From the NCBI GenBank assembly GCA_964636625.1, contig CAZWUL010000012.1, positions 1 through 30,272 of the forward strand: a stretch of 30,272 nucleotides of DNA. Direction: 5' to 3'. The notes under the pieces are model-generated. The model searched no databases. It worked only from the letters and a program-made list of their open reading frames with translations, and was not told where the DNA came from. Origin of the DNA: CAZWUL01 sp964636625. Lineage in GTDB: Bacteria; Atribacterota; Phoenicimicrobiia; Phoenicimicrobiales; Stramentimicrobiaceae. Of this stretch, positions 22,072 to 29,440 are shown one piece after another; the first letter of the stretch is position 1, and each line of letters opens with the position of its first letter. Made by a program: the position numbers and the translations under genes.

Positions 22072-23226
22072 ATGTTTATAAAAAAATTATCAAACACTGG
22101 CTTAAAAATTTTACAGGGAAATGAGGCCTGTTCAGAAGGAGCAATTGCGGCAGGTTGTCAGTTTTTTGCTGGTTACCCAATCACTCCAGCTTCAGAAATT
22201 GCCGAGTGCATGGCCACTAGAATTCCACAAAGTGGTGGTACTTTTTTACAAATGGAAGATGAAATAGGTTCAATCAATGCCATAATTGGTGCAAGATGGG
22301 GTGGTAGGAAAGCTATGACCGCTACCTCCGGCCCTGGATTTAGCCTTATGCAAGAAGGATTAGGATACGGGATTATTACTGAAACTCCCATTGTTATTAT
22401 TAATGTTCAACGAGGTGGGCCTTCTACTGGCCAGCCCACTTCTTCTTCTCAGCAAGATATTTACCAGGCTAAATACGGTTCTCATGGTGATTACGAATTA
22501 ATTGCCTATGCTCCCTCTTCAGTACAGGAGATGTTTGATTTTACGGTAAAAGCTTTTAACCAGGCTGAGAAATATAGAGTTCCTGTAATTATACTGGCAG
22601 ATGAAATAATAGGTCATATGAGAGAAAGAATTCTCATTCCGGAAGAAGTGAAAATAGAGGTAAAGAAATCTCCTCCAGCACCACAAGCTCCTTACCAAAC
22701 AGATGAATATATGATCCCACCGGCAGTTGAATTTTTTCAGGGACATAATCTTATTATTGATGGGCAATTACATGATGAGAGAGGACTTCGGGCAGCGCAC
22801 TTGATAGATGTTAGTGAAAAGTTAGTTAAAAGATTAAGCAATAAGTTGTTAAATAATATTGAAGAAATAACCGATTTAGAAAACTATCAAACCCAGGATG
22901 CTTCCCTGGTGGTCATTTCATATGGTAGTGTTGCCAGGACTTCCTTAGAAGCTGTAAAAAAAGCTCGTTCTTCAGGGTTAGCAGTGGGCTTCATCAAGGT
23001 AAATACGGTATGGCCTTTCCCCGAAAAAAGATTGCAATTATTAACCAAGAAAGCAACTTCTATCATTGTTCCTGAAATGAATATGGGGAAATATTACCGT
23101 GAAATTAGAGGTGCCCTTAGAGATAAGAATGTAGTGTCAATGCCCTTAGTAGGTGGTAATATTCATAAACCCATAGAAATCTATAATAAAATGAGAGAGG
23201 TATTGGAAAATGCAAGAGTTAGCTGA
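22072..23226 (+). CDS. korA: 2-oxoacid:ferredoxin oxidoreductase, alpha subunit
   Basis: 384 residues, the usual size for a separate alpha subunit. It carries GYPITPASEIAE, MEDEIGSINAIIGA, TATSGPGFSLMQEG and QRGGPSTGQPT, all standard for the pyrimidine-binding and partner domains of the family. With the beta, gamma and ferredoxin subunits it oxidatively decarboxylates a 2-oxoacid with CoA and ferredoxin. The adjoining succinyl-CoA ligase genes favour 2-oxoglutarate, but a branched-chain or other 2-oxoacid cannot be excluded from sequence. GGGGTATT before ATG 22072 is a modest ribosome site. It overlaps korB by 17 bases. Confidence 0.92.
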   Translation: MFIKKLSNTGLKILQGNEACSEGAIAAGCQFFAGYPITPASEIAECMATRIPQSGGTFLQMEDEIGSINAIIGARWGGRKAMTATSGPGFSLMQEGLGYGIITETPIVIINVQRGGPSTGQPTSSSQQDIYQAKYGSHGDYELIAYAPSSVQEMFDFTVKAFNQAEKYRVPVIILADEIIGHMRERILIPEEVKIEVKKSPPAPQAPYQTDEYMIPPAVEFFQGHNLIIDGQLHDERGLRAAHLIDVSEKLVKRLSNKLLNNIEEITDLENYQTQDASLVVISYGSVARTSLEAVKKARSSGLAVGFIKVNTVWPFPEKRLQLLTKKATSIIVPEMNMGKYYREIRGALRDKNVVSMPLVGGNIHKPIEIYNKMREVLENARVS

Positions 23227-24016
23227 AAAATATCTTAGAAAAGAGTCTTTGCCTTTTATATTTTGTCCAGGCTGTGGTGATGGACAGATACTAAATGCTA
23301 CCATAAGAGCAATAGATTCTCTTGGTATTAAAGATAATATTGCCTGTATTGGCGGAATCGGTTGTTCTGGCTGGATACCGGTTTATTTAAATGTGGACGT
23401 ATTACATACACCTCATGGGAGGGCGATTCCGGTGGCAGAAGGCCTAAAATTGAGTGCTCCTGATAAAGATATTATTGTATTTAGCGGTGATGGAGACTGC
23501 CTGGGAATAGGTGGAAATCATTTTATTCATGCAGCAAGAAGAAATATTGATTTAACAGTTATTATGATTAACAATTATATCTATGGAATGACTGGTGGAC
23601 AAAAAGCACCTACAACACCGTTAAAGGCTTTAACCAAAACTTCTCCGTATGGCAACGAAGAAAGACCATTTGATGGAGTTGAGCTGGCAATAGCATCCGG
23701 AGCTACCTATGTAGCTCGCTGGACAACTTATCATGCCCGGCAATTAGTAAAAGCAATTAAAAAAGCAATTCAACATGATGGTTTTTCTTTTGTCGAAATA
23801 TTATCCCAGTGTCCGATACAAGCTGGCAAGAATATTTTCAAAGAGAGAGATCCCTGGAAGATGATGCAGATTTTTAATAATAATACAGTACAAAAAGGCA
23901 AGGAAAATGAAAGCTCTCAGAAAAAAATAGTAATTGGAGAATTTGTAAATAAAAAAGAAGAAAAAGAATATAGCAAATATTTAGCCGATATAAGGAGAGA
24001 GATATATGAGAATTAA
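23210..24016 (+). CDS. korB: 2-oxoacid:ferredoxin oxidoreductase, beta subunit
   Basis: 268 residues. Thiamine-diphosphate binding is shown by GDGDCLGIGGNH (Gly93 onward) and NNYIYGMTGGQ (Asn121-122), the GDG-x26-N pattern. Cys19, Cys22, Cys52 and Cys201 match the four ligands of the [4Fe-4S] cluster in this subunit. PTTPLKALTKTSPYG is also family-typical. The protein ends in a longer polar tail (residues 230-268) than many relatives. AGAGGT lies 10 bases before its ATG inside korA, so it is translationally coupled; its 3' end overlaps the ferredoxin gene by 11 bases. Confidence 0.93.
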   Translation: MQELAEKYLRKESLPFIFCPGCGDGQILNATIRAIDSLGIKDNIACIGGIGCSGWIPVYLNVDVLHTPHGRAIPVAEGLKLSAPDKDIIVFSGDGDCLGIGGNHFIHAARRNIDLTVIMINNYIYGMTGGQKAPTTPLKALTKTSPYGNEERPFDGVELAIASGATYVARWTTYHARQLVKAIKKAIQHDGFSFVEILSQCPIQAGKNIFKERDPWKMMQIFNNNTVQKGKENESSQKKIVIGEFVNKKEEKEYSKYLADIRREIYEN

Positions 24017-24212
24017 TATCGATGAAAGATATTGCCAGGGATGCAGTATTTGCATTCATGTCTGTCCTAAAAATATTTTTCAACTCTCTGGCAAGAGGAG
24101 CAAAAGAGGCTATTTAATGCCGGAAGTTATAAATGAAAAGGATTGCATTCAATGCGGATTATGTGAGAATTATTGCCCTGATATATGTATTAATGTAGTA
24201 AGGATGGGATAA
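24006..24212 (+). CDS. korD: 2[4Fe-4S] ferredoxin subunit of the oxidoreductase
   Basis: 68 residues with two classical clusters: CQGCSICIHVCP and CIQCGLCENYCP, each C-x2-C-x2-C-x3-C-P. It is the delta subunit that passes electrons from the beta-subunit cluster to soluble ferredoxin. Here it sits between beta and gamma rather than first, as in many korDABC operons. GGAGAGA lies 4 bases before ATG. The gamma gene starts four bases after its stop. Confidence 0.93.
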   Translation: MRINIDERYCQGCSICIHVCPKNIFQLSGKRSKRGYLMPEVINEKDCIQCGLCENYCPDICINVVRMG

Positions 24213-24216
24213 AAAA

Positions 24217-24759
24217 ATGAGAAAAGAAATAAGAATATCGGGCTTTGGTGGACAAGGTGTCATCTTAAGTGGAATCATTTTAACCCAGGCACTTGGTATT
24301 TATGAAAATAAAAGAGTTGCCCAGACTCAAAGTTATGGTCCGGAATCCAGGGGAGGTTCCTGTAAATCAGAAATTGTCTTTTCAGATACTGAAATAGATT
24401 ATATGAAAGTGGATAGCCCGGATTATTTTTTAGCCTTTAATGAAATAAGTTATAAAAAATTTCTTCCTGTCCTGGTAAAGGATTGTTATATATTGATTGA
24501 CCAAACATTTATCAAAGAGATAAACCCAGAGTATAAAAATATACATAAAATCTTTGCCACCAGGATAGCAGAGACAAAAATAAAAAATATTGTCGCCAAT
24601 TTGGTCATGCTGGGAGCTTTTGCGAGGACCAGTAATGTGGTTTCTTATGAGTCTTTACAAAAAGCAGTTAAGGATATTGCCCCATCTGCCTTTTATCAAA
24701 TGAATCTGGATGCCCTGGAAATTGGATATAAGGAAGTGGATAAAAATGAAATGTTATGA
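24217..24759 (+). CDS. korC: 2-oxoacid:ferredoxin oxidoreductase, gamma subunit
   Basis: 180 residues. The opening EIRISGFGGQGVILSGIILTQA and the QTQSYGPESRGGSCKSEIVFS block are diagnostic for the gamma subunit, which contributes to CoA binding. Its ribosome site is weak (it starts 4 bases after the ferredoxin stop), so it probably relies on ribosomes re-initiating. Its last 14 bases overlap sucC, tying the oxidoreductase directly to the CoA ligase. Confidence 0.92.
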   Translation: MRKEIRISGFGGQGVILSGIILTQALGIYENKRVAQTQSYGPESRGGSCKSEIVFSDTEIDYMKVDSPDYFLAFNEISYKKFLPVLVKDCYILIDQTFIKEINPEYKNIHKIFATRIAETKIKNIVANLVMLGAFARTSNVVSYESLQKAVKDIAPSAFYQMNLDALEIGYKEVDKNEML

Positions 24760-25909
24760 GTATGAAGGTAAAAGGATATTTGAAAAATATAACATTCCAA
24801 TCCAAAAAGGAGTTCTGGCTGAAAATTTAACAGATGCCATCTCTTTTTTTCAGAAAATAAAAAAACCATGTGTCCTAAAAGCTCAGGTCTTAAGCGGAAA
24901 AAGAGGCAAGGCAGGAGGAATAAAATTTGCTGAAAACCTGGCAGAACTAAAGAATAATTTTAATGCCATAAAAGGTATGGACATTTATGGGGAAACAGTA
25001 AATAAGTTATTAGTGTTAGAAAAAATAGATATTAAACAGGAATTTTACCTGGGCATTACTATTGATCCACTAAAAATGGTACCTATTTTGATTTTTTCTA
25101 CAGAAGGCGGAATGGACATTGAAGAAGTTGCAATAAAACATCCGGAGAAAATATTAAAATTTGAATTAAAAGAAACCCAGCAGCTTTATCATTACTACGA
25201 TATGCTAATTGACCTGGATTTCAACAATTCACTTTTATCACAGCTTGTTAAAATTATGGCTAAACTAAGCAAATTATGTTTTGAAACTGATGCTTCAATA
25301 GTGGAAATAAATCCTTTAGTAATGACTGACAATAATAATTTAATAGCTGCAGATTCCAAGCTGGTAATCGATGATAGTGCCATGTACAGGCAAAAACATT
25401 TAGGTTTAGAAAAAAAATTAGAAGACAGTAATCCTTTGGTTCAGAAAGCTGAAAAAGAAGGCTTGTCATATGTCCCTTTAGATAAATCAGGAGATATAGG
25501 TTCAATTGCCGGTGGCGCCGGACTGGCTATGGCTACTATGGACACTATAAGATATTGTGGAGGAAAGCCTGCTAATTTCTTAGATATAGGCGGTGGAGCC
25601 AGTGAACAAAAAATGGCTGAAGCCATTAAAATAATTGCCTCTCAAGAAGGGGTAAGAGGTCTTGTGATTAATGTTTTTGGTGGAATTAATAATTGTGAAT
25701 TCATGGCTAAAGGAATAAAAAAAGCTGTGAAAGAAAATAATATAAAAATAAAAATTGTAGTTAAAATGCGCGGACATTTTCAGGAAATTGGCTGGAAAAT
25801 ATTGGAAGAAATGCACATTCCGGTAATAAAACATGGTACTACAGAGGAAGCTGTTAAATTGCTTTTAGAGATTCTGAAAGGGAGGAAAGAAAATGTCAAT
25901 ATTGGTTAA
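24746..25909 (+). CDS. sucC: Succinyl-CoA ligase beta subunit (ATP-grasp)
   Basis: About 387 residues from ATG 24746, nearly the standard 388. The frame is open further upstream to 24710 but that would extend the overlap with korC; the chosen start gives the family N-terminus (YEYEGKRIFEKYNIP) and has GGAAGTGG upstream. The ATP-grasp region contains LKAQVLSGKRGKAGG and EINPLVMTDNN; the ligase domain has GSIAGGAGLAMATMDTI, LDIGGGASEQK and NVFGGINNCE. It forms the CoA thioester-linked NTP-yielding step with SucD. Related malate- or other acyl-CoA ligases look similar; the Kor context favours succinyl-CoA. It overlaps sucD by 17 bases. Confidence 0.92.
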   Translation: MKCYEYEGKRIFEKYNIPIQKGVLAENLTDAISFFQKIKKPCVLKAQVLSGKRGKAGGIKFAENLAELKNNFNAIKGMDIYGETVNKLLVLEKIDIKQEFYLGITIDPLKMVPILIFSTEGGMDIEEVAIKHPEKILKFELKETQQLYHYYDMLIDLDFNNSLLSQLVKIMAKLSKLCFETDASIVEINPLVMTDNNNLIAADSKLVIDDSAMYRQKHLGLEKKLEDSNPLVQKAEKEGLSYVPLDKSGDIGSIAGGAGLAMATMDTIRYCGGKPANFLDIGGGASEQKMAEAIKIIASQEGVRGLVINVFGGINNCEFMAKGIKKAVKENNIKIKIVVKMRGHFQEIGWKILEEMHIPVIKHGTTEEAVKLLLEILKGRKENVNIG

Positions 25910-26768
25910 TGAAGGTAGCAAGATTCTTATCCAGGGGATTACTGGTACCCAGGGAAGATTGCACACCAGGTTAATGCTGGAATATAATGCCAGGGTAGTA
26001 GCAGGAGTCACTCCAGGCAAAAAGGGAGAAAAGGTACACGGGGTTCCTGTTTATAATACTATTTTGCAGGCAAAAAGAGATACTGCAGTGGATGCCTGTT
26101 TAATAATGGTTCCTCCTGCCTTCGTATATTCAGCTGCCTGCGAAGCAATAGAAAATAATATCCCCTTAATTGTTATTATTACCGAACATGTACCAGTATA
26201 TGATAGTATCCGTATCAGAAAGCTAGCCAGAGAATATTCTATCAAGGTGGTAGGCCCTAATACTATAGGAGTTATTTCTCCCGGAAAAAGTAAAATCGGC
26301 ATTATGCCTGGTTATATATACAGTAAAGGAAATATAGGAGTAATTTCTCGAAGTGGTACCTTAACTCATGAGGTTTCTTCAAATCTAACCTATCGAGGGT
26401 ATGGACAATCAACCTGTATTGGTATTGGGGGGGACCAGGTAATCGGATTGGATTTTGTAGACGCCTTTGAACTTTTCCGTAATGACCCGGAAACTGAATC
26501 ACTAATAATGATAGGAGAGATAGGAGGTACTAGCGAGGAAAGAGCTGCAGATTTTATCAAGGAAACAAGATATCCAAAACCCATTTTTTCTTTCATTGCC
26601 GGACAGACTGCTCCCAAAGGAAAAAAAATGGGTCACGCAGGTGCTATAGTTGGCCAAAATTTAGGTTCAGCCAGATCAAAGATGCAGGCCTTGGAAGAAG
26701 CAGGGGTTAAAAATGCAAACACCCTGGAAGAATTATTAGACTTTGTTATAAATAAAAAAACAAAATAA
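25893..26768 (+). CDS. sucD: Succinyl-CoA ligase alpha subunit
   Basis: 291 residues, the normal length. The CoA-binding Rossmann start has IQGITGTQGRLHTRLMLEYN, followed by GVTPGKKGEKVHGVPVY, and the phosphohistidine is His248 in KMGHAGAIVG. SRSGTLTHEVSSNLT and GIGGDQVIGLDFVDAFELF are also typical. GGGAGG lies 8 bases before ATG 25893, inside sucC. It should convert succinyl-CoA, Pi and ADP or GDP to succinate, CoA and NTP. The transporter gene follows after 27 bases. Confidence 0.94.
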   Translation: MSILVNEGSKILIQGITGTQGRLHTRLMLEYNARVVAGVTPGKKGEKVHGVPVYNTILQAKRDTAVDACLIMVPPAFVYSAACEAIENNIPLIVIITEHVPVYDSIRIRKLAREYSIKVVGPNTIGVISPGKSKIGIMPGYIYSKGNIGVISRSGTLTHEVSSNLTYRGYGQSTCIGIGGDQVIGLDFVDAFELFRNDPETESLIMIGEIGGTSEERAADFIKETRYPKPIFSFIAGQTAPKGKKMGHAGAIVGQNLGSARSKMQALEEAGVKNANTLEELLDFVINKKTK

Positions 26769-26795
26769 CAAAAATATTGCTATAAAAAGGTAAAA

Positions 26796-28262
26796 ATGCA
26801 AAATAATAAGGAAGAAAACAATATTTTGAATAAACAAAAAAACAATAGCTATCAATATTTACAATTATTGTCAGGCCCGGCATTGTTTTTGCTGATTGTA
26901 TTGGTGTTGCCGATGCCTGGTTTTTCCTATGCGGCCAGGGGGGCTATCGGCACTATTTTTTGGATGGCAGCCTGGTGGATTTTACGCCCGGTACATATTG
27001 GCATCACCGGTTTACTGCCAATTGCTGTCAATGCCCTGTTTGATTTTGTCTCTATCGAGGCAATCTTAGCAAGTTATGCCAGTCCAATTATTATTCTTTT
27101 ACTGGGAGCAAACATGATTACCGTGTCCTGGACTTTATGGGGATTAGATAAACGTATAGCTTTAAAAACACTATGTTCTATCGGTACAACTATTTCTCAG
27201 CAACTTTTTATTTGGTTTGGGATGACAATTGTATTAACGATATTCTTACCAAATACAGTAGTTGTTGCAGTTTTGGTACCTATTGCTGTTTCGATGTTTC
27301 AATATATTGGTTTAGATAAAAAGATTGAAAACAGTGAGGTCGCAACTGCTATTTTATTGGCCATAGCCTGGGGTGCCGGGCTGGGCGGTTTTGGGTCGCC
27401 CCTGGGAGGTGCGATGAATTTGGTAGCGATAGATTACCTGGAAAAACAGGTTATTTTTAGAGAACATATGTTTATTACCTGGACTACCCGTATGCTACCT
27501 ATGCTTATTATTATATCTGCAGCGATATTATTATATTTACTAAGTTTTAAATTTGAAATGACTAATTTTCCAGGTTCTAAATCCTTTTTCCACGAGAAAT
27601 ACCAGAAGATGCCCAAAATCTCAAAAGGTGAAAAATGGAGCCTGGCCCTATTTGTTATTGCGGCTCTACTGTCTTTTGCCAGACCTTTATTCAAAAATAT
27701 ATTGCCACTATTAGAGCCATCTTACATTTTTTTGCTTTTTGGAATGTTAACCTTTATTGTTCCCGGGAACAATGGAAAACGTCTATCCACCTGGGAATAT
27801 ACTGGGCCACGTTTAATGTGGGGCTTGTTTTTACTATTTGGCGGTGGTATTGCTATTGGTAAATTTATCTCTTTATCAGGGGCAGGGGAATCAATAGGAA
27901 TAATATTAACCGGAACAAATATTGGTGGAGGTATTTTGGCAATTAGTTTGATTGTATTAATCGGTATCATACTTAGCAACATTTCCAGCAATACAGCAGC
28001 TGTGGCTATTGTTGTCCCAATTGTAGGAGATGTGATGAAATCAACAGGCTTAAACCCCATACCCTATATTTATATTGCATCAGTGGCCTGTAATTGTGCT
28101 TATATCCTGCCGACCTCAGTAAGGGCTATACCGGTAGGATATGGACTTGACCCCAAAAAATTATTTTCAAAAGGAATACTGGCAATTTTAATATCACTGG
28201 TTGTAGTTACTGTTTTTGGTTACCTGTTAATTATGTATTGGTCTGGATTTTCAATTGCATAA
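26796..28262 (+). CDS. DASS/SLC13-family anion:sodium symporter
   Basis: 488 residues with a 27-residue polar N-terminus and about 11-12 membrane segments. The two pseudo-repeats each have the substrate/sodium motif: FLPNTVVVAVLVPIA (first half, PNT instead of SNT) and SSNTAAVAIVVPI (second half). LLGANMITVSWTLWGLDKRIAL and GGFGSPLGGAMN are family-like. Such carriers move dicarboxylates, tricarboxylates or sulfate with sodium. Placement in the kor-suc operon suggests import of a C4 or C5 dicarboxylate such as 2-oxoglutarate, or export of the product succinate. AAAGGT is its ribosome site. The regulator gene follows 32 bases later. Confidence 0.88.
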   Translation: MQNNKEENNILNKQKNNSYQYLQLLSGPALFLLIVLVLPMPGFSYAARGAIGTIFWMAAWWILRPVHIGITGLLPIAVNALFDFVSIEAILASYASPIIILLLGANMITVSWTLWGLDKRIALKTLCSIGTTISQQLFIWFGMTIVLTIFLPNTVVVAVLVPIAVSMFQYIGLDKKIENSEVATAILLAIAWGAGLGGFGSPLGGAMNLVAIDYLEKQVIFREHMFITWTTRMLPMLIIISAAILLYLLSFKFEMTNFPGSKSFFHEKYQKMPKISKGEKWSLALFVIAALLSFARPLFKNILPLLEPSYIFLLFGMLTFIVPGNNGKRLSTWEYTGPRLMWGLFLLFGGGIAIGKFISLSGAGESIGIILTGTNIGGGILAISLIVLIGIILSNISSNTAAVAIVVPIVGDVMKSTGLNPIPYIYIASVACNCAYILPTSVRAIPVGYGLDPKKLFSKGILAILISLVVVTVFGYLLIMYWSGFSIA

Positions 28263-28294
28263 TGTGTATTATTTATTATAGGAGATGACTTATT

Positions 28295-29059
28295 ATGGCT
28301 GAATTATCCAAAACTACCTTAAGAACACTTGATATATTAGAATTCATGGTAAAATCTAAAAAACCACTTTCTTTAGATGAAATTACCAGAATAACAGGGA
28401 AAAATAAAACTGCAGTTTTTCGCAGTTTACAAACACTTATTTACAAAAAATATATTGCCCAGGACAAGGATACCAATAAATATTATGTAACACTAAAACT
28501 TAGCACTCTTGGTAGGGAAATAATGCAAAGCATGGATTTAGGGGAAATAGTATTTCCATTTATGAAAGATTTAGTAGAAGAAATTAACTTATCGGTTCAT
28601 TGCTCAACCAGAGAAGGCTCTGAAGTGGTTTTTATTTACAATGTAGACCCTCCCAGCAGTGATTTCAAAATATCTTTTGACCTTGGAAAAAGAAGTCCTA
28701 TTTATTGTACTGCTGCCGGTAAAATATTTTTGGCTTATATGCCCTTTGAAGAAAGGGAAAAATTATTAAAAAGCATAAATTTTAAAAAACATACCCATAA
28801 TACCATCACTGAGCTGAGCAAATTAAAAAAAGAGTTGGATATCATATATAAAAAAGGGTATGCTGTTGATAATGAGGAACATAATCAGGGTATTATGTGT
28901 ATTGGTGCACCTATCATAGATTATCAAGGTAATGTAAAAATAGCAATAAGTATTATCGGGCTTGCCAGTAATGTAAAGAGAAAAGGATTGAACAATTTAG
29001 GAAAAATTATTAAAGAGAAAGCCTGGGAAATATCACATAAGATGACCACATACCAGTAA
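28295..29059 (+). CDS. IclR-family transcriptional regulator
   Basis: 254 residues. The N-terminal winged helix-turn-helix (TLRTLDILEFMVKSKKPLSL then EITRITGKNKTAVFRSLQTL) is followed by the IclR effector domain with YCTAAGKIFLAYMP, GYAVDNEEHNQGIMCIGAPI and ISIIGL. IclR proteins sense small acids and usually control neighbouring catabolic genes. As the last gene of the kor-suc-DASS run it is likely to control it, binding near the promoter at 21967, though no palindromic operator is obvious there. AGGAGATGAC precedes ATG 28295. Confidence 0.92.
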   Translation: MAELSKTTLRTLDILEFMVKSKKPLSLDEITRITGKNKTAVFRSLQTLIYKKYIAQDKDTNKYYVTLKLSTLGREIMQSMDLGEIVFPFMKDLVEEINLSVHCSTREGSEVVFIYNVDPPSSDFKISFDLGKRSPIYCTAAGKIFLAYMPFEEREKLLKSINFKKHTHNTITELSKLKKELDIIYKKGYAVDNEEHNQGIMCIGAPIIDYQGNVKIAISIIGLASNVKRKGLNNLGKIIKEKAWEISHKMTTYQ

Positions 29060-29440
29060 TTAAACAATAATATTGGAATAAATTATTTAATTATTTCAAA
29101 GAATTGCTATTACCCTGAGAGGTACAAAACAATCTATTTGTTGCGAACGATTTAATATCTATTACAAAATAGCAGTTCAGTGATATTTAGTCCAAACTTA
29201 TAGATATTTTAAAAAATAAATTGAAAATTATCTAAATTTTTATGTTTTGAACTCATTAGGTAATTAACCAATAAAATTACCGAACTGTATTTGCTATCTA
29301 CTATTTTAATTAATTGGTCATTGACATGTATGATGTTATATTGTACATTCGGAATCAGAGCTTACGAGTTTATTTTTTCAAATATTAGTATTAAAAGTAT
29401 TTATCAATTTATAAATTAACCAATAATAAGGGAGAATTCC
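29060..29440. other. Intergenic region before the UDP-glucose dehydrogenase gene
   Basis: AT-rich, no gene seen. It contains an inverted repeat GGTAATT (29259-29265) / AATTACC (29275-29281), two copies of AATTAACCAATAA (29263-29275 and 29415-29427), a related inverted AATTGGT near 29312, and a promoter candidate at 29321-29349. The repeated motif brackets the promoter and could be an operator. Confidence 0.45.
29321..29349 (+). promoter_or_regulatory. Promoter candidate for the dehydrogenase gene
   Basis: TTGACA (29321-29326), 17-base spacer, TACATT (29344-29349); the start of the gene is about 85 bases beyond the predicted transcription start. Confidence 0.5.

Noticed and set aside
24710..24745. 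Longer N-terminus for SucC
   Set aside because: The added residues overlap korC and do not match the family start; ATG 24746 has a ribosome site and gives normal length.
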